Positions 28,874 through 38,524 of a stretch of DNA of 64,000 nt are shown piece after piece (positions within the stretch are counted from its first letter, which is position 1; every line of letters begins with the position of its first letter). Origin of the DNA: Stappia sp. MMSF_3263. Lineage in GTDB: Bacteria > Pseudomonadota > Alphaproteobacteria > Rhizobiales > Stappiaceae. A model generated the notes under the pieces. That model worked only from the letters and a program-made list of their open reading frames with translations, was not told the DNA's origin and did not search any database. A program made the translations under genes and the position numbers. The stretch lies in contig NZ_JASHIK010000001.1 of the NCBI RefSeq assembly GCF_030733745.1, positions 310,001-374,000 on the forward strand, in the 5' to 3' direction.

Positions 28874-28946
28874 TCCAGACCCTGGATGCGGAAGCGGCCG
28901 CGCCGTTGCCGGGCGGCCGCATTCGCAAGCTGTCAGCCGGCTGGCT

Positions 28947-29432
28947 TCAGAGCGCCGACAGGATCGCCGCCGCGCCGGAGACCTCGGCCTTGCCGGGCAT
29001 GTCCTCGACATTCAGCGCCGCGACCTTGCCGTCCTTCACGATCATCGCGTAGCGCTTCGATCGGATTCCCATGCCGAAGCCGGAGGCGTCGAGCTCCATG
29101 CCGATCGCCTTGGTGAACTCGGCGCTGCCGTCGGCGAGAAACGTGACCTTGCCACCCGCGCCGCTGGCCTTGGCCCAGGCATCCATGACGAAGACGTCGT
29201 TGACGGAGACGACGGCGATCTCGTCGACACCCTTGCCGAGGATCGTGTCGGCGTGCTCGACGAAGCCGGGCAGGTGATTGTTGTGGCAGGTCGGCGTGAA
29301 GGCACCGGGAACGGCGAAGAGAACCACCGTCCGTCCGCCGAACAGGTCGGCGCTGGAGCGTTCCGCCGGGCCGTCTGCGGTCATCGTCTTGAACTTGGTG
29401 TCGGGCAGCTTGTCGCCCACCTGGATGGTCAT
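28947..29432 (-). CDS. peroxiredoxin (Prx5 / AhpE-like, single Cys)
   Basis: A 161-residue thioredoxin-fold peroxidase of the Prx5 type, reducing H2O2 and organic peroxides. The peroxidatic Cys49 is in VPGAFTPTCHNNHLPG. No other Cys is present, so it works as a 1-Cys enzyme with an external thiol (glutathione or glutaredoxin). Opening MTIQVGDKLPDTKFKTM is the family norm, and GGGAGACC lies just before the ATG at 29432. It is convergent with surf1 and possibly driven from the spacer before the DsbD-like gene's 3' end. Confidence 0.93.
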   Translation of the reverse strand: MTIQVGDKLPDTKFKTMTADGPAERSSADLFGGRTVVLFAVPGAFTPTCHNNHLPGFVEHADTILGKGVDEIAVVSVNDVFVMDAWAKASGAGGKVTFLADGSAEFTKAIGMELDASGFGMGIRSKRYAMIVKDGKVAALNVEDMPGKAEVSGAAAILSAL

Positions 29433-29596
29433 CGTGGAAGGTCTCCCGGATATGGGTCTTTTGAAATCAGGATATTGCGAGAACCGCAAGGTGCGCGGAC
29501 ACGAAAGCCCGCGCGACTGACATAGGGTCTCATGCGGCGCGCGTCGAGCGGCAATCTTGCGAAAGGCGGACTTGCCGTCGCCGGTGCCAGCCGAGC

Positions 29597-30511
29597 CTAG
29601 CCAGGCGGCAGGTCGGCGAGATCGACCTGGTGCTCGACCGCATTGCCGTCGACGACGAGCACGAGCGAAAGCGGTTGGCTGCCGTCCTGTGCCTTCTGCA
29701 GGCCCTGCATCGGCAGCGAGAAGACGGCAACGTCGCCCTTTCGGGAGACGAGCTTGGGTACACCGTTATAGGAGCCCGTCGCCCCCTCTGCGTAAAGGGC
29801 GAGATCGCCGGCCCCGGCCGGCAGCTCGACGGAGATCGCGAGCTTGCCGCCGGTTCCGTTGGTGGTTCCGTCGGTGGTTCCGGCAGCCCGTTCGTTGGCT
29901 GACAGGCCGATCGAGGCGATGCGCGGCGGCGCCTCTCCCTGGGGTCGGGGCAGGGTCAGCCGTGCCGAGGAAATCGCCATGCGCGCCGCGAAATCCGACC
30001 CGGTCGCATTCAGCGGAAGCTCGAACCGGGCCTCGCCCGGCACGCAGATCTCGCGGCAGACCCCGAAAACGAGATGTACCCGCAGGGTTGCGCTCCCGTC
30101 TGTCTTTCCGGCCTCCAGGTCGATCGGCAGCACGACCTCGTCCCGGTAGACGATCGAGGTCGAATAGGGATCGGAATAGGTTTGCGGCGGGGGAAAGCGC
30201 AGGCGCGCGCCGTCGATCCCGGTCGAGCCGGCAAAATCCGCCGTCGTCGGGATGCCGGCCTCGCCGGGGAAGCGCCAATAGGTGTGCCAGCCCGGATCCA
30301 GGCGTATCTGGATGGCCGCATCGCCGACCGGGGAGGTGTCCTGCGAGCCGGACGCGATCACCCGCACATGCGCTCCCGCGACAGTCTGCCATTCCGTCTC
30401 GGCCGCCGGGGCAACGGTCGGGCAGAGGAGAAAGGCGATGAGAACGGCAGGCAGGGCAGGGCGCCGGGCGGACGCCAACGGCGCGCGCCTGGACCTTGAA
30501 TGCAGCACCAT
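29597..30511 (-). CDS. protein-disulfide reductase DsbD alpha-domain protein (periplasmic)
   Basis: A 304-residue protein with a signal peptide (about 18-37, ALPAVLIAFLLCPTVAPAAE) and a DsbD-alpha/N-terminal domain (PF11412): DPGWHTYWRFPGEAG, YRDEVVLPID and the redox-like VFGVCREICVPGEARFEL (Cys152, Cys156). It lacks the membrane beta domain and C-terminal thioredoxin domain of full DsbD. GAGGA is 6 bases before the ATG at 30511. Likely a periplasmic thiol-redox or c-type cytochrome maturation factor; the partner is unknown. Divergent from yqgE. Confidence 0.85.
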   Translation of the reverse strand: MVLHSRSRRAPLASARRPALPAVLIAFLLCPTVAPAAETEWQTVAGAHVRVIASGSQDTSPVGDAAIQIRLDPGWHTYWRFPGEAGIPTTADFAGSTGIDGARLRFPPPQTYSDPYSTSIVYRDEVVLPIDLEAGKTDGSATLRVHLVFGVCREICVPGEARFELPLNATGSDFAARMAISSARLTLPRPQGEAPPRIASIGLSANERAAGTTDGTTNGTGGKLAISVELPAGAGDLALYAEGATGSYNGVPKLVSRKGDVAVFSLPMQGLQKAQDGSQPLSLVLVVDGNAVEHQVDLADLPPG

Positions 30512-30755
30512 GTGATCCTCGTCGGGTTGATCGGCGGTTGCCAGTGATGACGCAAAGAAACGCGCCGGTCCACAGCCGGCGCGGCACAACTGCGTGATCG
30601 AAACACCGGCAGCAGTTAACATGAGGTCGCCGCCGTCGTAGACTGGCTGAACGAATTCACGCGTTGCCGCAAGCCGATGCGACCGTGCGGGGAGCGATTG
30701 GGAGGGGCGGAGAGCCGGGGGGCGGCATCGACACGTTTCGTTTTCGGGACGTTTC

Positions 30756-31370
30756 ATGGAGACGACTGGCATGCAGGATGATGACGCGTTCGATGTTTCG
30801 CTGGCCGGCCAGCTTCTCATTGCCATGCCGCAGATGGCGGACGAGCGCTTTGCCCATTCGGTGATCTATCTTTGCGCCCATTCCGCGGAAGGGGCCATGG
30901 GCATCGTGCTCAACCAGCGGGCGCCGAGCCTCACCTTTCCCGACCTGTTGCGCCAGCTCGACATCATCGCCGAGGAGAGCGACATCCGCCTGCCCGACCC
31001 TGCGAACCGGATGCAGGTGCATCGCGGCGGGCCGGTCGAGACCGGACGGGGCTTCGTCCTGCATTCCGGCGACTTCGTCATCGCCAATTCGACCATGCCG
31101 ATCCAGGACGGCATCTGCCTCACCGCGACGCTCGACATCCTGCGGGCCATCGCGGAAGGGCGCGGTCCGAACCAGGCGATGCTGGCCCTTGGCTATGCCG
31201 GTTGGGGAGCGGGGCAGCTCGAGACGGAAATTCAGGAAAACGGGTGGATCACGGGACCGGCCGACGCGGCGATCATTTTCGATGCGCCGCTCGACAGCAG
31301 GTGGGACCGTGCCTTCGCCAAGATCGGGATCAATCCGGGAATGCTGTCGAGCGAGGCCGGCCACGCGTGA
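30756..31370 (+). CDS. YqgE/AlgH family protein
   Basis: A 204-residue protein of the UPF0301/AlgH family (PF02622). Landmarks are [52 protein letters not shown] and [15 protein letters not shown]. It is a predicted cytosolic protein of unknown biochemical function, linked to alginate gene regulation in Pseudomonas. Either ATG 30756 or ATG 30771 (with GGAG 11 bases ahead) may be the start. Standalone, divergent from the DsbD-alpha gene. Confidence 0.92.
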   Translation: METTGMQDDDAFDVSLAGQLLIAMPQMADERFAHSVIYLCAHSAEGAMGIVLNQRAPSLTFPDLLRQLDIIAEESDIRLPDPANRMQVHRGGPVETGRGFVLHSGDFVIANSTMPIQDGICLTATLDILRAIAEGRGPNQAMLALGYAGWGAGQLETEIQENGWITGPADAAIIFDAPLDSRWDRAFAKIGINPGMLSSEAGHA

Positions 31371-31644
31371 GGTCCGTTCCGCGCCTGTTGCCACGCCGTC
31401 TGGTGGCTTAGCATCGCGTCTTGCCCGTGCCTGAGCGCGGGGCTAGGGTGCGCATGGATGCAGCAGGTGGTTCTGGACTGCGGGACAGCGCCGCCACGGG
31501 CGGTCTTTCCGCACCGGGCGACCCGCGCATCTGTCTCCGGTTCACTCGTTCTGGCAGTTCGCCCTTGCCGGGGCCGGCCGAAGCCGGACAGAAGAAGATC
31601 AAGGCCGGCCATCCGGCCAACGACCCCTGGAGGATGTCGCCGTC

Positions 31645-33054
31645 GTGAAATATGTGAGTACAAGGGGCGAGGCGCCGGTCCTCGGTTTTGCCGACGTGCT
31701 TCTGACCGGCCTTGCCGCCGATGGCGGGCTCTATGTCCCGCAGACCTGGCCGCAGCTTTCGCCCGAGACGATCGCGGGTTTTGCCGGCCGGCCCTATGCC
31801 GAGGTCGCGCAGGCGGTGATCGAGCCTTTCGTCGGCGACGACATCGCGGCCGACGACCTCTCGCGGATGATCGGCGAGGCCTATGCCGGGTTTCGCCATC
31901 CGGCGGTCACGCCTCTTGTCCAGATCGCGCCCGGCCGTTTCGTGCTGGAACTGTTTCACGGCCCCACGCTTGCCTTCAAGGACGTCGCCATGCAGCTGCT
32001 CGGGCGGCTGATGGATCATGTGCTTGAACAGCGCGGCCAGCGGGCCACCATCGTCGGCGCCACCTCCGGCGACACGGGCGGGGCGGCCATCGACGCGTTC
32101 CGGGGTCGCGAGCGCACCGATGTCTTCATCCTCTTCCCGGACGGGCGCGTCTCCGACGTGCAGCGCCGGCAGATGACCACCCCGGCGGAAACCAACGTCC
32201 ATGCGCTGGCACTCGCCGGCACCTTTGACGATTGCCAGGCGATCGTGAAGGGCATGTTCACCCACGCGGCCTTTCGCGACCGGGTGCAACTGGCCGGGGT
32301 GAATTCCATCAACTGGGCCCGGATCGTTGCCCAGGTGGTCTATTATTTCGTTGCCGGAGCAGCGCTCGGGGCGCCGCACCGCCCGGTCTCCTTCACGGTG
32401 CCGACCGGCAATTTCGGCGATATCTTCGCCGGCCATGTGGCCGCCCGCATGGGCCTGCCGATCGAGCGGCTGGTGATCGCCACCAATTCCAACGACATCC
32501 TGGCGCGCACACTGGAAAGCGGTGCCTACGAGACGCGCGGCGTGGTGCCGACCATCTCGCCGTCGATGGACATCCAGATCTCCTCGAATTTCGAGAGGCT
32601 CCTGTTCGAGGTGCATGACCGCGACGCCGGTGAAATCCGGTCGCTGATGGCGCGGCTTGCCCAGTCGGGCCGCTTCGAGCTCGCGGCCGCTCCGCTCAAG
32701 GCAATCCGGGCCGGCTTCGATGCCGGGCGCTGCGACGAGGCGGCGACGTCCGCAACCATCGCCCGCACGCTGGAGGAAACCGGCTACCTGCTCGATCCAC
32801 ATACGGCGATCGGTGTCGAGGTGGCGGCCCGGCAGGGGGACAGCAGCACGCCGATGGTGGTGCTGGCGACCGCCCATCCGGCGAAGTTTCCCGATGCGGT
32901 CGAGGCTGCCTGCGGGGCGCGCCCCGCCCTGCCGCCTGAACTGCAATCCATGATGACGGCGCCCGAGCGCTTCGAGCGTGTGGCCGGCGACCGTCAGTCC
33001 GTTGAAGACCACGTCCTGCGTCAAGCGCGCGCCGTTGGCCTGGAGGTGTCCTGA
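31645..33054 (+). CDS. thrC: threonine synthase
   Basis: A 469-residue PLP enzyme that turns O-phosphohomoserine into threonine. Start MKYVSTRGEAP is the family norm. The PLP lysine is Lys112 in HGPTLAFKDVAMQ; phosphate-binding GATSGDTGGAA and FTVPTGNFGDIFAGH are present. GGAGGATG just ahead of the start is a strong ribosome binding site. Its stop codon shares one base with the M16 peptidase start (TGATG). The homoserine kinase thrB is about 6 kb away on the other strand. Confidence 0.97.
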   Translation: MKYVSTRGEAPVLGFADVLLTGLAADGGLYVPQTWPQLSPETIAGFAGRPYAEVAQAVIEPFVGDDIAADDLSRMIGEAYAGFRHPAVTPLVQIAPGRFVLELFHGPTLAFKDVAMQLLGRLMDHVLEQRGQRATIVGATSGDTGGAAIDAFRGRERTDVFILFPDGRVSDVQRRQMTTPAETNVHALALAGTFDDCQAIVKGMFTHAAFRDRVQLAGVNSINWARIVAQVVYYFVAGAALGAPHRPVSFTVPTGNFGDIFAGHVAARMGLPIERLVIATNSNDILARTLESGAYETRGVVPTISPSMDIQISSNFERLLFEVHDRDAGEIRSLMARLAQSGRFELAAAPLKAIRAGFDAGRCDEAATSATIARTLEETGYLLDPHTAIGVEVAARQGDSSTPMVVLATAHPAKFPDAVEAACGARPALPPELQSMMTAPERFERVAGDRQSVEDHVLRQARAVGLEVS

Positions 33055-34349
33055 TGCAGGTAAGGGTGACGAGGCTTGAAAACGGACTGACCGTGGTGAC
33101 GGACACCATGCCGCATTTGCGGACCGCCGCGCTCGGCGTGTGGATCAGCGCCGGCTCGCGTTCCGAGACACCGGAACAGAACGGCATCAGTCATCTGCTC
33201 GAGCATATGGCGTTCAAGGGCACCGCGACCCGCAGCGCCCAGCAGATCGCCGAGGAGATCGAGGCGGTCGGCGGCGAGCTCAACGCCTCGACCAGCGTCG
33301 AGCACACCAACTACTACGCCCGGGTGCTGGCCGAGGATGTGCCGCTGGCGGTGGAGCTGATCGCCGACATCCTGCAGAACTCGAGCTTCGACCCGGCCGA
33401 GCTGGTGCGCGAGAAACACGTCATCCTGCAGGAGATCGGCGCCGCCCACGACACGCCGGACGACAAGGTCTTCGACCAGTTCCAGGAAACGGCATGGCCG
33501 CGGCAGCCGATCGGACGGCCGATCCTTGGAACGCGCGAGACGGTGATGTCGTTCACTCCGGACGACCTGCGGGCCTATCTGGCCGAACATTACCGGGCCG
33601 AGAACATGGTGCTTTCGGCGGCCGGTGCCGTCGACCACGACGCCGTCGTCGAGCTGGCGCGGAACCATCTCGGCGGACTGTCGGGAAAATCGGCGGCGAT
33701 CCCGCATCCGTCCAGCTATGTCGGTGGCAGCGCCACGATCGAACGAGACCTGATGGAGGTCCAGTTGGTGCTGGGCTTCGAGGGCAAGCCCTACCGTGCG
33801 CCGGACTACTATTCGATCCAGGTGCTTGCCTCGGTGATGGGTGGGGGCATGTCGTCGCGGCTCTTCCAGGAAATCCGCGAGCGGCGTGGCCTTTGCTACG
33901 CGATCTATGCGTTTCACTGGGCGTTTCAGGACACCGGCCTGTTCGGCATTCACGCCGCGACCGGCGAGGAGGACATTGCGGAACTCTTTCCGGTTCTGGT
34001 CGACGAGATCGGCCGGGCCGCGCAGGATATCACCCAGCCCGACATCGACCGCGCCAAGGCGCAGATCCGCGCCGGCCTGATGATGTCGCTGGAAAGCCCG
34101 GCGGCGCGTGCCGGCCAGATCGCCCGGCAGCTGATGATCCACGGTGAGGTGCTCTCGCCGGAAGAGATCCAGACGCGCGTCGACGCGGTGACGCTGGCGA
34201 CGGTGCGAAGGGTCGCGGCCGAGACATTCGCCGGCGCGCCGACGCTTTCGGTCGTCGGTCCGAAGGGAGGCGAGCTGCCGCTTGCCCTCGACGCGGACGC
34301 GGTCGGCGCCAGGCTCGGCACCCAGCCCGCGCGCGCGGTCGGCGCCTGA
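33054..34349 (+). CDS. M16 family zinc metallopeptidase (processing peptidase-like)
   Basis: A 431-residue member of the M16B family, related to the beta subunit of mitochondrial processing peptidase. The inverted zinc motif is HLLEH (His47, Glu50, His51) in GISHLLEHMAFKGTATRS, with the distal acidic ligand in EAVGGELNASTSVEHT. The second domain carries ERRGLCYAIYAFH. No signal peptide, so probably cytosolic. It starts at the last base of the thrC stop, and thrC-M16-GNAT is a conserved trio in Hyphomicrobiales. The natural substrate is unknown. Confidence 0.94.
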   Translation: MQVRVTRLENGLTVVTDTMPHLRTAALGVWISAGSRSETPEQNGISHLLEHMAFKGTATRSAQQIAEEIEAVGGELNASTSVEHTNYYARVLAEDVPLAVELIADILQNSSFDPAELVREKHVILQEIGAAHDTPDDKVFDQFQETAWPRQPIGRPILGTRETVMSFTPDDLRAYLAEHYRAENMVLSAAGAVDHDAVVELARNHLGGLSGKSAAIPHPSSYVGGSATIERDLMEVQLVLGFEGKPYRAPDYYSIQVLASVMGGGMSSRLFQEIRERRGLCYAIYAFHWAFQDTGLFGIHAATGEEDIAELFPVLVDEIGRAAQDITQPDIDRAKAQIRAGLMMSLESPAARAGQIARQLMIHGEVLSPEEIQTRVDAVTLATVRRVAAETFAGAPTLSVVGPKGGELPLALDADAVGARLGTQPARAVGA

Positions 34350-34367
34350 TCGCGCAAGGAGGTGGCG

Positions 34368-35054
34368 ATGTCGTTGCTCAGGGCTTTCGCCACGACGGAA
34401 ACGGCCAGGGTCCTGCGCGGCGGCGAGGGGGCGAGCGCCGTGCACCTGCGGGCCCCGCAGCAGCATGACTTTGTCGACTGGGCGGCGCTGCGCGAGGAAA
34501 GCCGCGCCTTCCTGCAGCCCTGGGAGCCGCAATGGGCCGAGGACGAATTGACGCGCTCCGCCTATCGCCGTCGCCTGCGCCGTTATGCCCGCGAGATCCG
34601 CGACGGCCGCGCCTATCCGTTTTTCCTGTTTCGCGAGGAGGACGGGGCGCTGGTGGGCGGGGCGACACTGTCCAACATCCGCCGTGGCGTCGCACAGGCC
34701 TGTTCGCTCGGCTACTGGATGGGGGCCGCCCATGCCGGCAAGGGCTATATGAGCGAGGCGGTGCGGGTTCTGCTTGCCTTCGCCTTTGGCGAGCTCGCGC
34801 TGCACCGCGTCGAGGCGGCGTGCCTGCCGCACAATGCCGCATCGCAGCGTCTCCTTGAAAAAGCCGGTTTCTCCCGCGAAGGCTACGCCCGCCACTACCT
34901 GCGGATCGCCGGCAAGTGGCAAGATCATCTTCTTTTCGCCAGGCTTTCCAGCGATGTGGCCACAGGCGATACCCTCGCCGATATTCAGCCACGACACTCT
35001 CCGGTCTGGCGGGTACAGGCTGGTGTGCTGGCCGGCGAGAAAGAAATCTTGTGA
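34368..35054 (+). CDS. GNAT family N-acetyltransferase (RimJ-like)
   Basis: A 228-residue GNAT protein of the RimJ/RimL type that acetylates protein N-termini or similar amines. Visible are LGYWMGAAHAGKGYMSEAV (acetyl-CoA pyrophosphate loop) and RVEAACLPHNAASQRLLEKAGF, the classic motif A and B segments. AAGGAGG lies 5 bases before the ATG at 34368. It is 18 bases downstream of the M16 gene and ends 1 base before the GGDEF-EAL gene, so the three may share a transcript. Confidence 0.9.
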   Translation: MSLLRAFATTETARVLRGGEGASAVHLRAPQQHDFVDWAALREESRAFLQPWEPQWAEDELTRSAYRRRLRRYAREIRDGRAYPFFLFREEDGALVGGATLSNIRRGVAQACSLGYWMGAAHAGKGYMSEAVRVLLAFAFGELALHRVEAACLPHNAASQRLLEKAGFSREGYARHYLRIAGKWQDHLLFARLSSDVATGDTLADIQPRHSPVWRVQAGVLAGEKEIL

Positions 35055-35055
35055 G

Positions 35056-37992
35056 ATGGGGCGGATGCCGATATGTGTCCGACACCTCGTGAAAGCCGAA
35101 TCTGAGCGGGTAAACCGGTTGCGTTTTCTCAACATCCTAGTGCTCGCGCTGACGGCGTGGCTTTACGCGCTTGCTCCGGCGGGCGCCATCGAAGCCGTCG
35201 AGGTGCCGGTGCGCAGCGACGCCATGGACCTGACCGGCGCGGTCGATCTGTATCCCTTCGAGGGGCCGAGCCTACAGGTCTCGACCGCACCGGGGGCCGA
35301 CGGGATCGTCCGGCGCATCGAGGTGAACTCGCGCGACGATGCCAACACGAGCTGGGCCGTCTTCGCGCTGTCAAACCCTGGCGATGAACAGATCGACCGG
35401 CTGATCGTGGCGCCCTTTTTCCAGCTTGTCGGATCGCAGCTGATCTGGCCGGATCTCGGCGCCTCGCGGATCGCCTCGATCACGCCGAGCCAGGGCATCG
35501 CCCCCGAGCGCCAGTCGAGCCAGGAGGCGGACGTCTTCCTGATCACGCTCGATCCCGGCGCCGTCGTCACCTATGTGGTCGAGATGCGCACGCCCGGCCT
35601 GCCACAATTGCGGCTGTGGGAGCCCGACGTCTACAAGGACACGGTCAACGCCTACACGCTCTACCGCGGCATCATCCTGGGTATTTCCGGTCTTCTGGCC
35701 CTGTTCCTGACCATCCTGTTCGTGGTCAAGGGAACGATCATGTTTCCCGCCACCGCCGTTCTGGCATGGTCGGTGCTGGCCTATCTGACCATCGATTTCG
35801 GTTTCTGGAACAAGGTTCTGCAGATCACGCCGGGCGAGGAGCAGCTGTACCGGGCCTGTGCGGAAGTGGCGTTGGCGGCGAGCCTGATCATCTTTCTCTA
35901 TGCCTATCTGAACCTGAACCGCTGGCACATCCGCTACAGCCACCTGGCCCTGGCGACGCTGATCCTGGTGCTCGGCCTGCTCGGGGTCGCGGTCTGGGAC
36001 CCCTCGGTCGCCGCCGGCATCGCGCGCATTTCGCTCGGCATCATCGGCGTGCTCGGCTTTGCCGTCATCGCGACGCTCGCCTGGCAGGGCTACGACCGGG
36101 CGATCATGCTGGTGCCGACCTGGGTGCTGCTGCTGTCCTGGCTGATCGGCGCGGGCATGACCGTGACCGGCTCGCTTGCCAACGACATCGTCCAGCCGGC
36201 GCTTGCCGGCGGGCTGGTCCTGGTGGTGCTGCTGATTGGCTTCACGGTGATGCAGCACGCCTTTGCCGGCGGCGCCATCGCGCAAGGATTGATCTCCGAC
36301 GTAGAGCGCCGCGCCCTCGCGCTCACCGGTTCCGGCGACATCATCTGGGACTGGGACATCGACCGCGACCGGATCTCCACCGGCAACGAGGTGGAGGATC
36401 TTCTCGGTCTCAAGCAGGGCCTGCTGGAAGGGCCCGCGCGCGACTGGCTGGACATCCTCCACCCGCAGGACCGCGACACGTTTCGCGGCACGCTCGACGC
36501 GGTCATCGACCAGCGCCGGGGCCGCATATCGCAGGCGTTCCGCCTGCGCGCCGACGACGGCCATTTCCGCTGGTTCCGCCTGCGCGCCCGGCCCATCGTC
36601 GGCTCCGACGGCGAGGTGATCCGCTGCGTGGGAACGCTGCTCGACATCACCGACCAGAAGGTGACCGAGGAACGGCTCCTGCACGATGCGGTGCATGACA
36701 ACCTGACCGGCCTGCCGAACCGCGAACTGTTCATGGACCGGATGCATGCTGCCATCGCCCGGGCGCGGGCGGAGGGGCTCGGCCGCCCGTCGGTGCTGAT
36801 CATCGATCTCGACAGGTTCAAGCAGGTCAACGATTCCATCGGCCTGTCCGCCGGCGACAGCATTCTCCTGACCATTGCCAGGCGTGTATCGCGCCAGCTC
36901 AAGCCGCAGGATTCCCTGGCCCGGCTGAACGGCGACACCTATGGCCTCCTGCTCCTGTCCGAACAGTCGGCGGACCGCGTCGCGGCTTTTGCCGATGCGG
37001 TACGCCGGGCAGTTCGCTCGCCGATCACCTTCGGCGAACGCGAGGTTTTCCTGACCGCTTCAGTCGGCATTGCCATCTACGAAGCCGACAACACGGGCGC
37101 TGCGGACCTGGTGCGGGAAGCCGACATGGCCATGAACCACGCCAAGCGCCTGGGCGGCGACCGGGTCGAGGTGTTCCGCCCGACCCTGCAGACCAGCGGC
37201 GTCAACCGCATCGAGCTGGAAGCGGACCTGCGCAAGGCGCTGAAGAGCGACGGCATCACGGTCTATTACCAGCCGATCGTGCGGCTGGCGGATCGCTCGA
37301 TCGCCGGTTTCGAGGTGCTGGCGCGCTGGAACCATCCGCGCCGGGGCGCGATCTCGCCGGTGGAATTCATTCCCGTGGCCGAGCAGTCCGGCCTGATCAA
37401 CGAGCTGGGCCTGTTCGTGCTCGATCGCGGCGCGCGGCAGCTGTCCGAGTGGCAGCAATCGTTCCGTCTGCCGGTGCCGCTCTTCGCCAGCGTCAATATC
37501 TCGTCCCTGCAACTGCTGCGCCACGACCTGATCAACGACGTCAAGTCGGTGCTGTCGCGCTCGTCGCTGGCCCCGGGCACGCTGAAGCTGGAGCTGACGG
37601 AATCGGTCGTCATGGCCAATCCGGAGTATTCCGCCCGCATGCTGGAGCGGCTCAGGGCGCTTGGCGCCGGCCTGTCGCTGGACGATTTCGGCACCGGCTA
37701 TTCAAGCCTCAGCTACCTGCAGCGCTTCCGCTTCGACACGATCAAGGTCGACCAGTCCTTCGTGCGTTCGAACGGGCGCAGCGCGCGGCCGGTCATCCTG
37801 CGTTCCATCGTCGCGCTCGGGCATGACCTGGGCATGCAGGTGGTGGCGGAAGGGGCGGAGACGGAGTCCGATTCGCTGGAACTGCACCAACTCGGCTGCG
37901 AATACGCGCAGGGCTTCCTTTTCGGCCAACCGATGGAAGCGGTGCAGGCGACGAGGCTGCTGCAGGCGGAAATGGACGCCCTGCGGGCATAA
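35056..37992 (+). CDS. membrane-bound PAS-GGDEF-EAL protein, probable c-di-GMP phosphodiesterase
   Basis: A 978-residue protein. Signal peptide (about 22-45), a periplasmic 7TMR-DISM-like sensor domain (about 46-200), about seven membrane helices (205-410), a PAS domain (about 421-540), a GGDEF domain and an EAL domain. The GGDEF motif at about 623 reads NGDTY, so cyclase activity is doubtful. The EAL site has EVLARW (about 752), NISSLQ, ELTES, DDFGTGYSS, IKVDQSF, EGAE and QGFLFGQP, so hydrolysis of c-di-GMP is likely. Start uncertain: ATG 35056, ATG 35065 or later GTGs. Sensor ligand unknown. Confidence 0.88.
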   Translation: MGRMPICVRHLVKAESERVNRLRFLNILVLALTAWLYALAPAGAIEAVEVPVRSDAMDLTGAVDLYPFEGPSLQVSTAPGADGIVRRIEVNSRDDANTSWAVFALSNPGDEQIDRLIVAPFFQLVGSQLIWPDLGASRIASITPSQGIAPERQSSQEADVFLITLDPGAVVTYVVEMRTPGLPQLRLWEPDVYKDTVNAYTLYRGIILGISGLLALFLTILFVVKGTIMFPATAVLAWSVLAYLTIDFGFWNKVLQITPGEEQLYRACAEVALAASLIIFLYAYLNLNRWHIRYSHLALATLILVLGLLGVAVWDPSVAAGIARISLGIIGVLGFAVIATLAWQGYDRAIMLVPTWVLLLSWLIGAGMTVTGSLANDIVQPALAGGLVLVVLLIGFTVMQHAFAGGAIAQGLISDVERRALALTGSGDIIWDWDIDRDRISTGNEVEDLLGLKQGLLEGPARDWLDILHPQDRDTFRGTLDAVIDQRRGRISQAFRLRADDGHFRWFRLRARPIVGSDGEVIRCVGTLLDITDQKVTEERLLHDAVHDNLTGLPNRELFMDRMHAAIARARAEGLGRPSVLIIDLDRFKQVNDSIGLSAGDSILLTIARRVSRQLKPQDSLARLNGDTYGLLLLSEQSADRVAAFADAVRRAVRSPITFGEREVFLTASVGIAIYEADNTGAADLVREADMAMNHAKRLGGDRVEVFRPTLQTSGVNRIELEADLRKALKSDGITVYYQPIVRLADRSIAGFEVLARWNHPRRGAISPVEFIPVAEQSGLINELGLFVLDRGARQLSEWQQSFRLPVPLFASVNISSLQLLRHDLINDVKSVLSRSSLAPGTLKLELTESVVMANPEYSARMLERLRALGAGLSLDDFGTGYSSLSYLQRFRFDTIKVDQSFVRSNGRSARPVILRSIVALGHDLGMQVVAEGAETESDSLELHQLGCEYAQGFLFGQPMEAVQATRLLQAEMDALRA

Positions 37993-38068
37993 CCTGCAGG
38001 AAACTCCACTCCGTTGGCCGTCTGACGCGGTTGTCTGGCGGAGGGCGGAACCGTGTGCCTTGCCGGGC

Positions 38069-38524
38069 CTATTTCTTCTTGAAAGGTGCCATGCCCTTGC
38101 GCGCCAGTTCGTCGGCGCGTTCGTTGTCGTCATGGCCGGCATGGCCCTTGACCCAGTGCCAGACAACCTCGTGCCGCTTGCGCGCCGTGTCGAGCGCCTG
38201 CCACAGATCGGCGTTCTTCACCGGCTTCTTGTCGGCGGTGCGCCAGTCGTTGCGCTTCCAGTTGAAAAGCCACTTGGTGATGCCGTCGCGCACATAGGTG
38301 CTGTCGGTATGCAGATCGACCACGCAGGAGCGCTTCAAGGCGTTCAGTGCCTCGATCGCGGCGGTCAGTTCCATCCGGTTGTTGGTCGTGTCCGCCGCTC
38401 CACCGCAAAGCTCCCGTTCATGCGCGCCGAAGCGCAGCAGCGCGCCCCAGCCGCCAGGGCCCGGATTGCCTGAACAGGCACCGTCGGTATGGATGGAAAT
38501 GCGCTGCGACTTCTCTGCGGTCAC
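38069..38524 (-). CDS. rnhA: ribonuclease HI
   Basis: A 151-residue RNase H1 that cleaves RNA in RNA-DNA hybrids. Catalytic carboxylates are in [16 protein letters not shown] (Asp14), [13 protein letters not shown] (Glu52), [12 protein letters not shown] (Asp74) and [15 protein letters not shown] (Asp near 138). The length is normal. The start overlaps the thrB stop in ATGA, a pairing conserved in Hyphomicrobiales (thrB-rnhA). Confidence 0.97.
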   Translation of the reverse strand: MTAEKSQRISIHTDGACSGNPGPGGWGALLRFGAHERELCGGAADTTNNRMELTAAIEALNALKRSCVVDLHTDSTYVRDGITKWLFNWKRNDWRTADKKPVKNADLWQALDTARKRHEVVWHWVKGHAGHDDNERADELARKGMAPFKKK

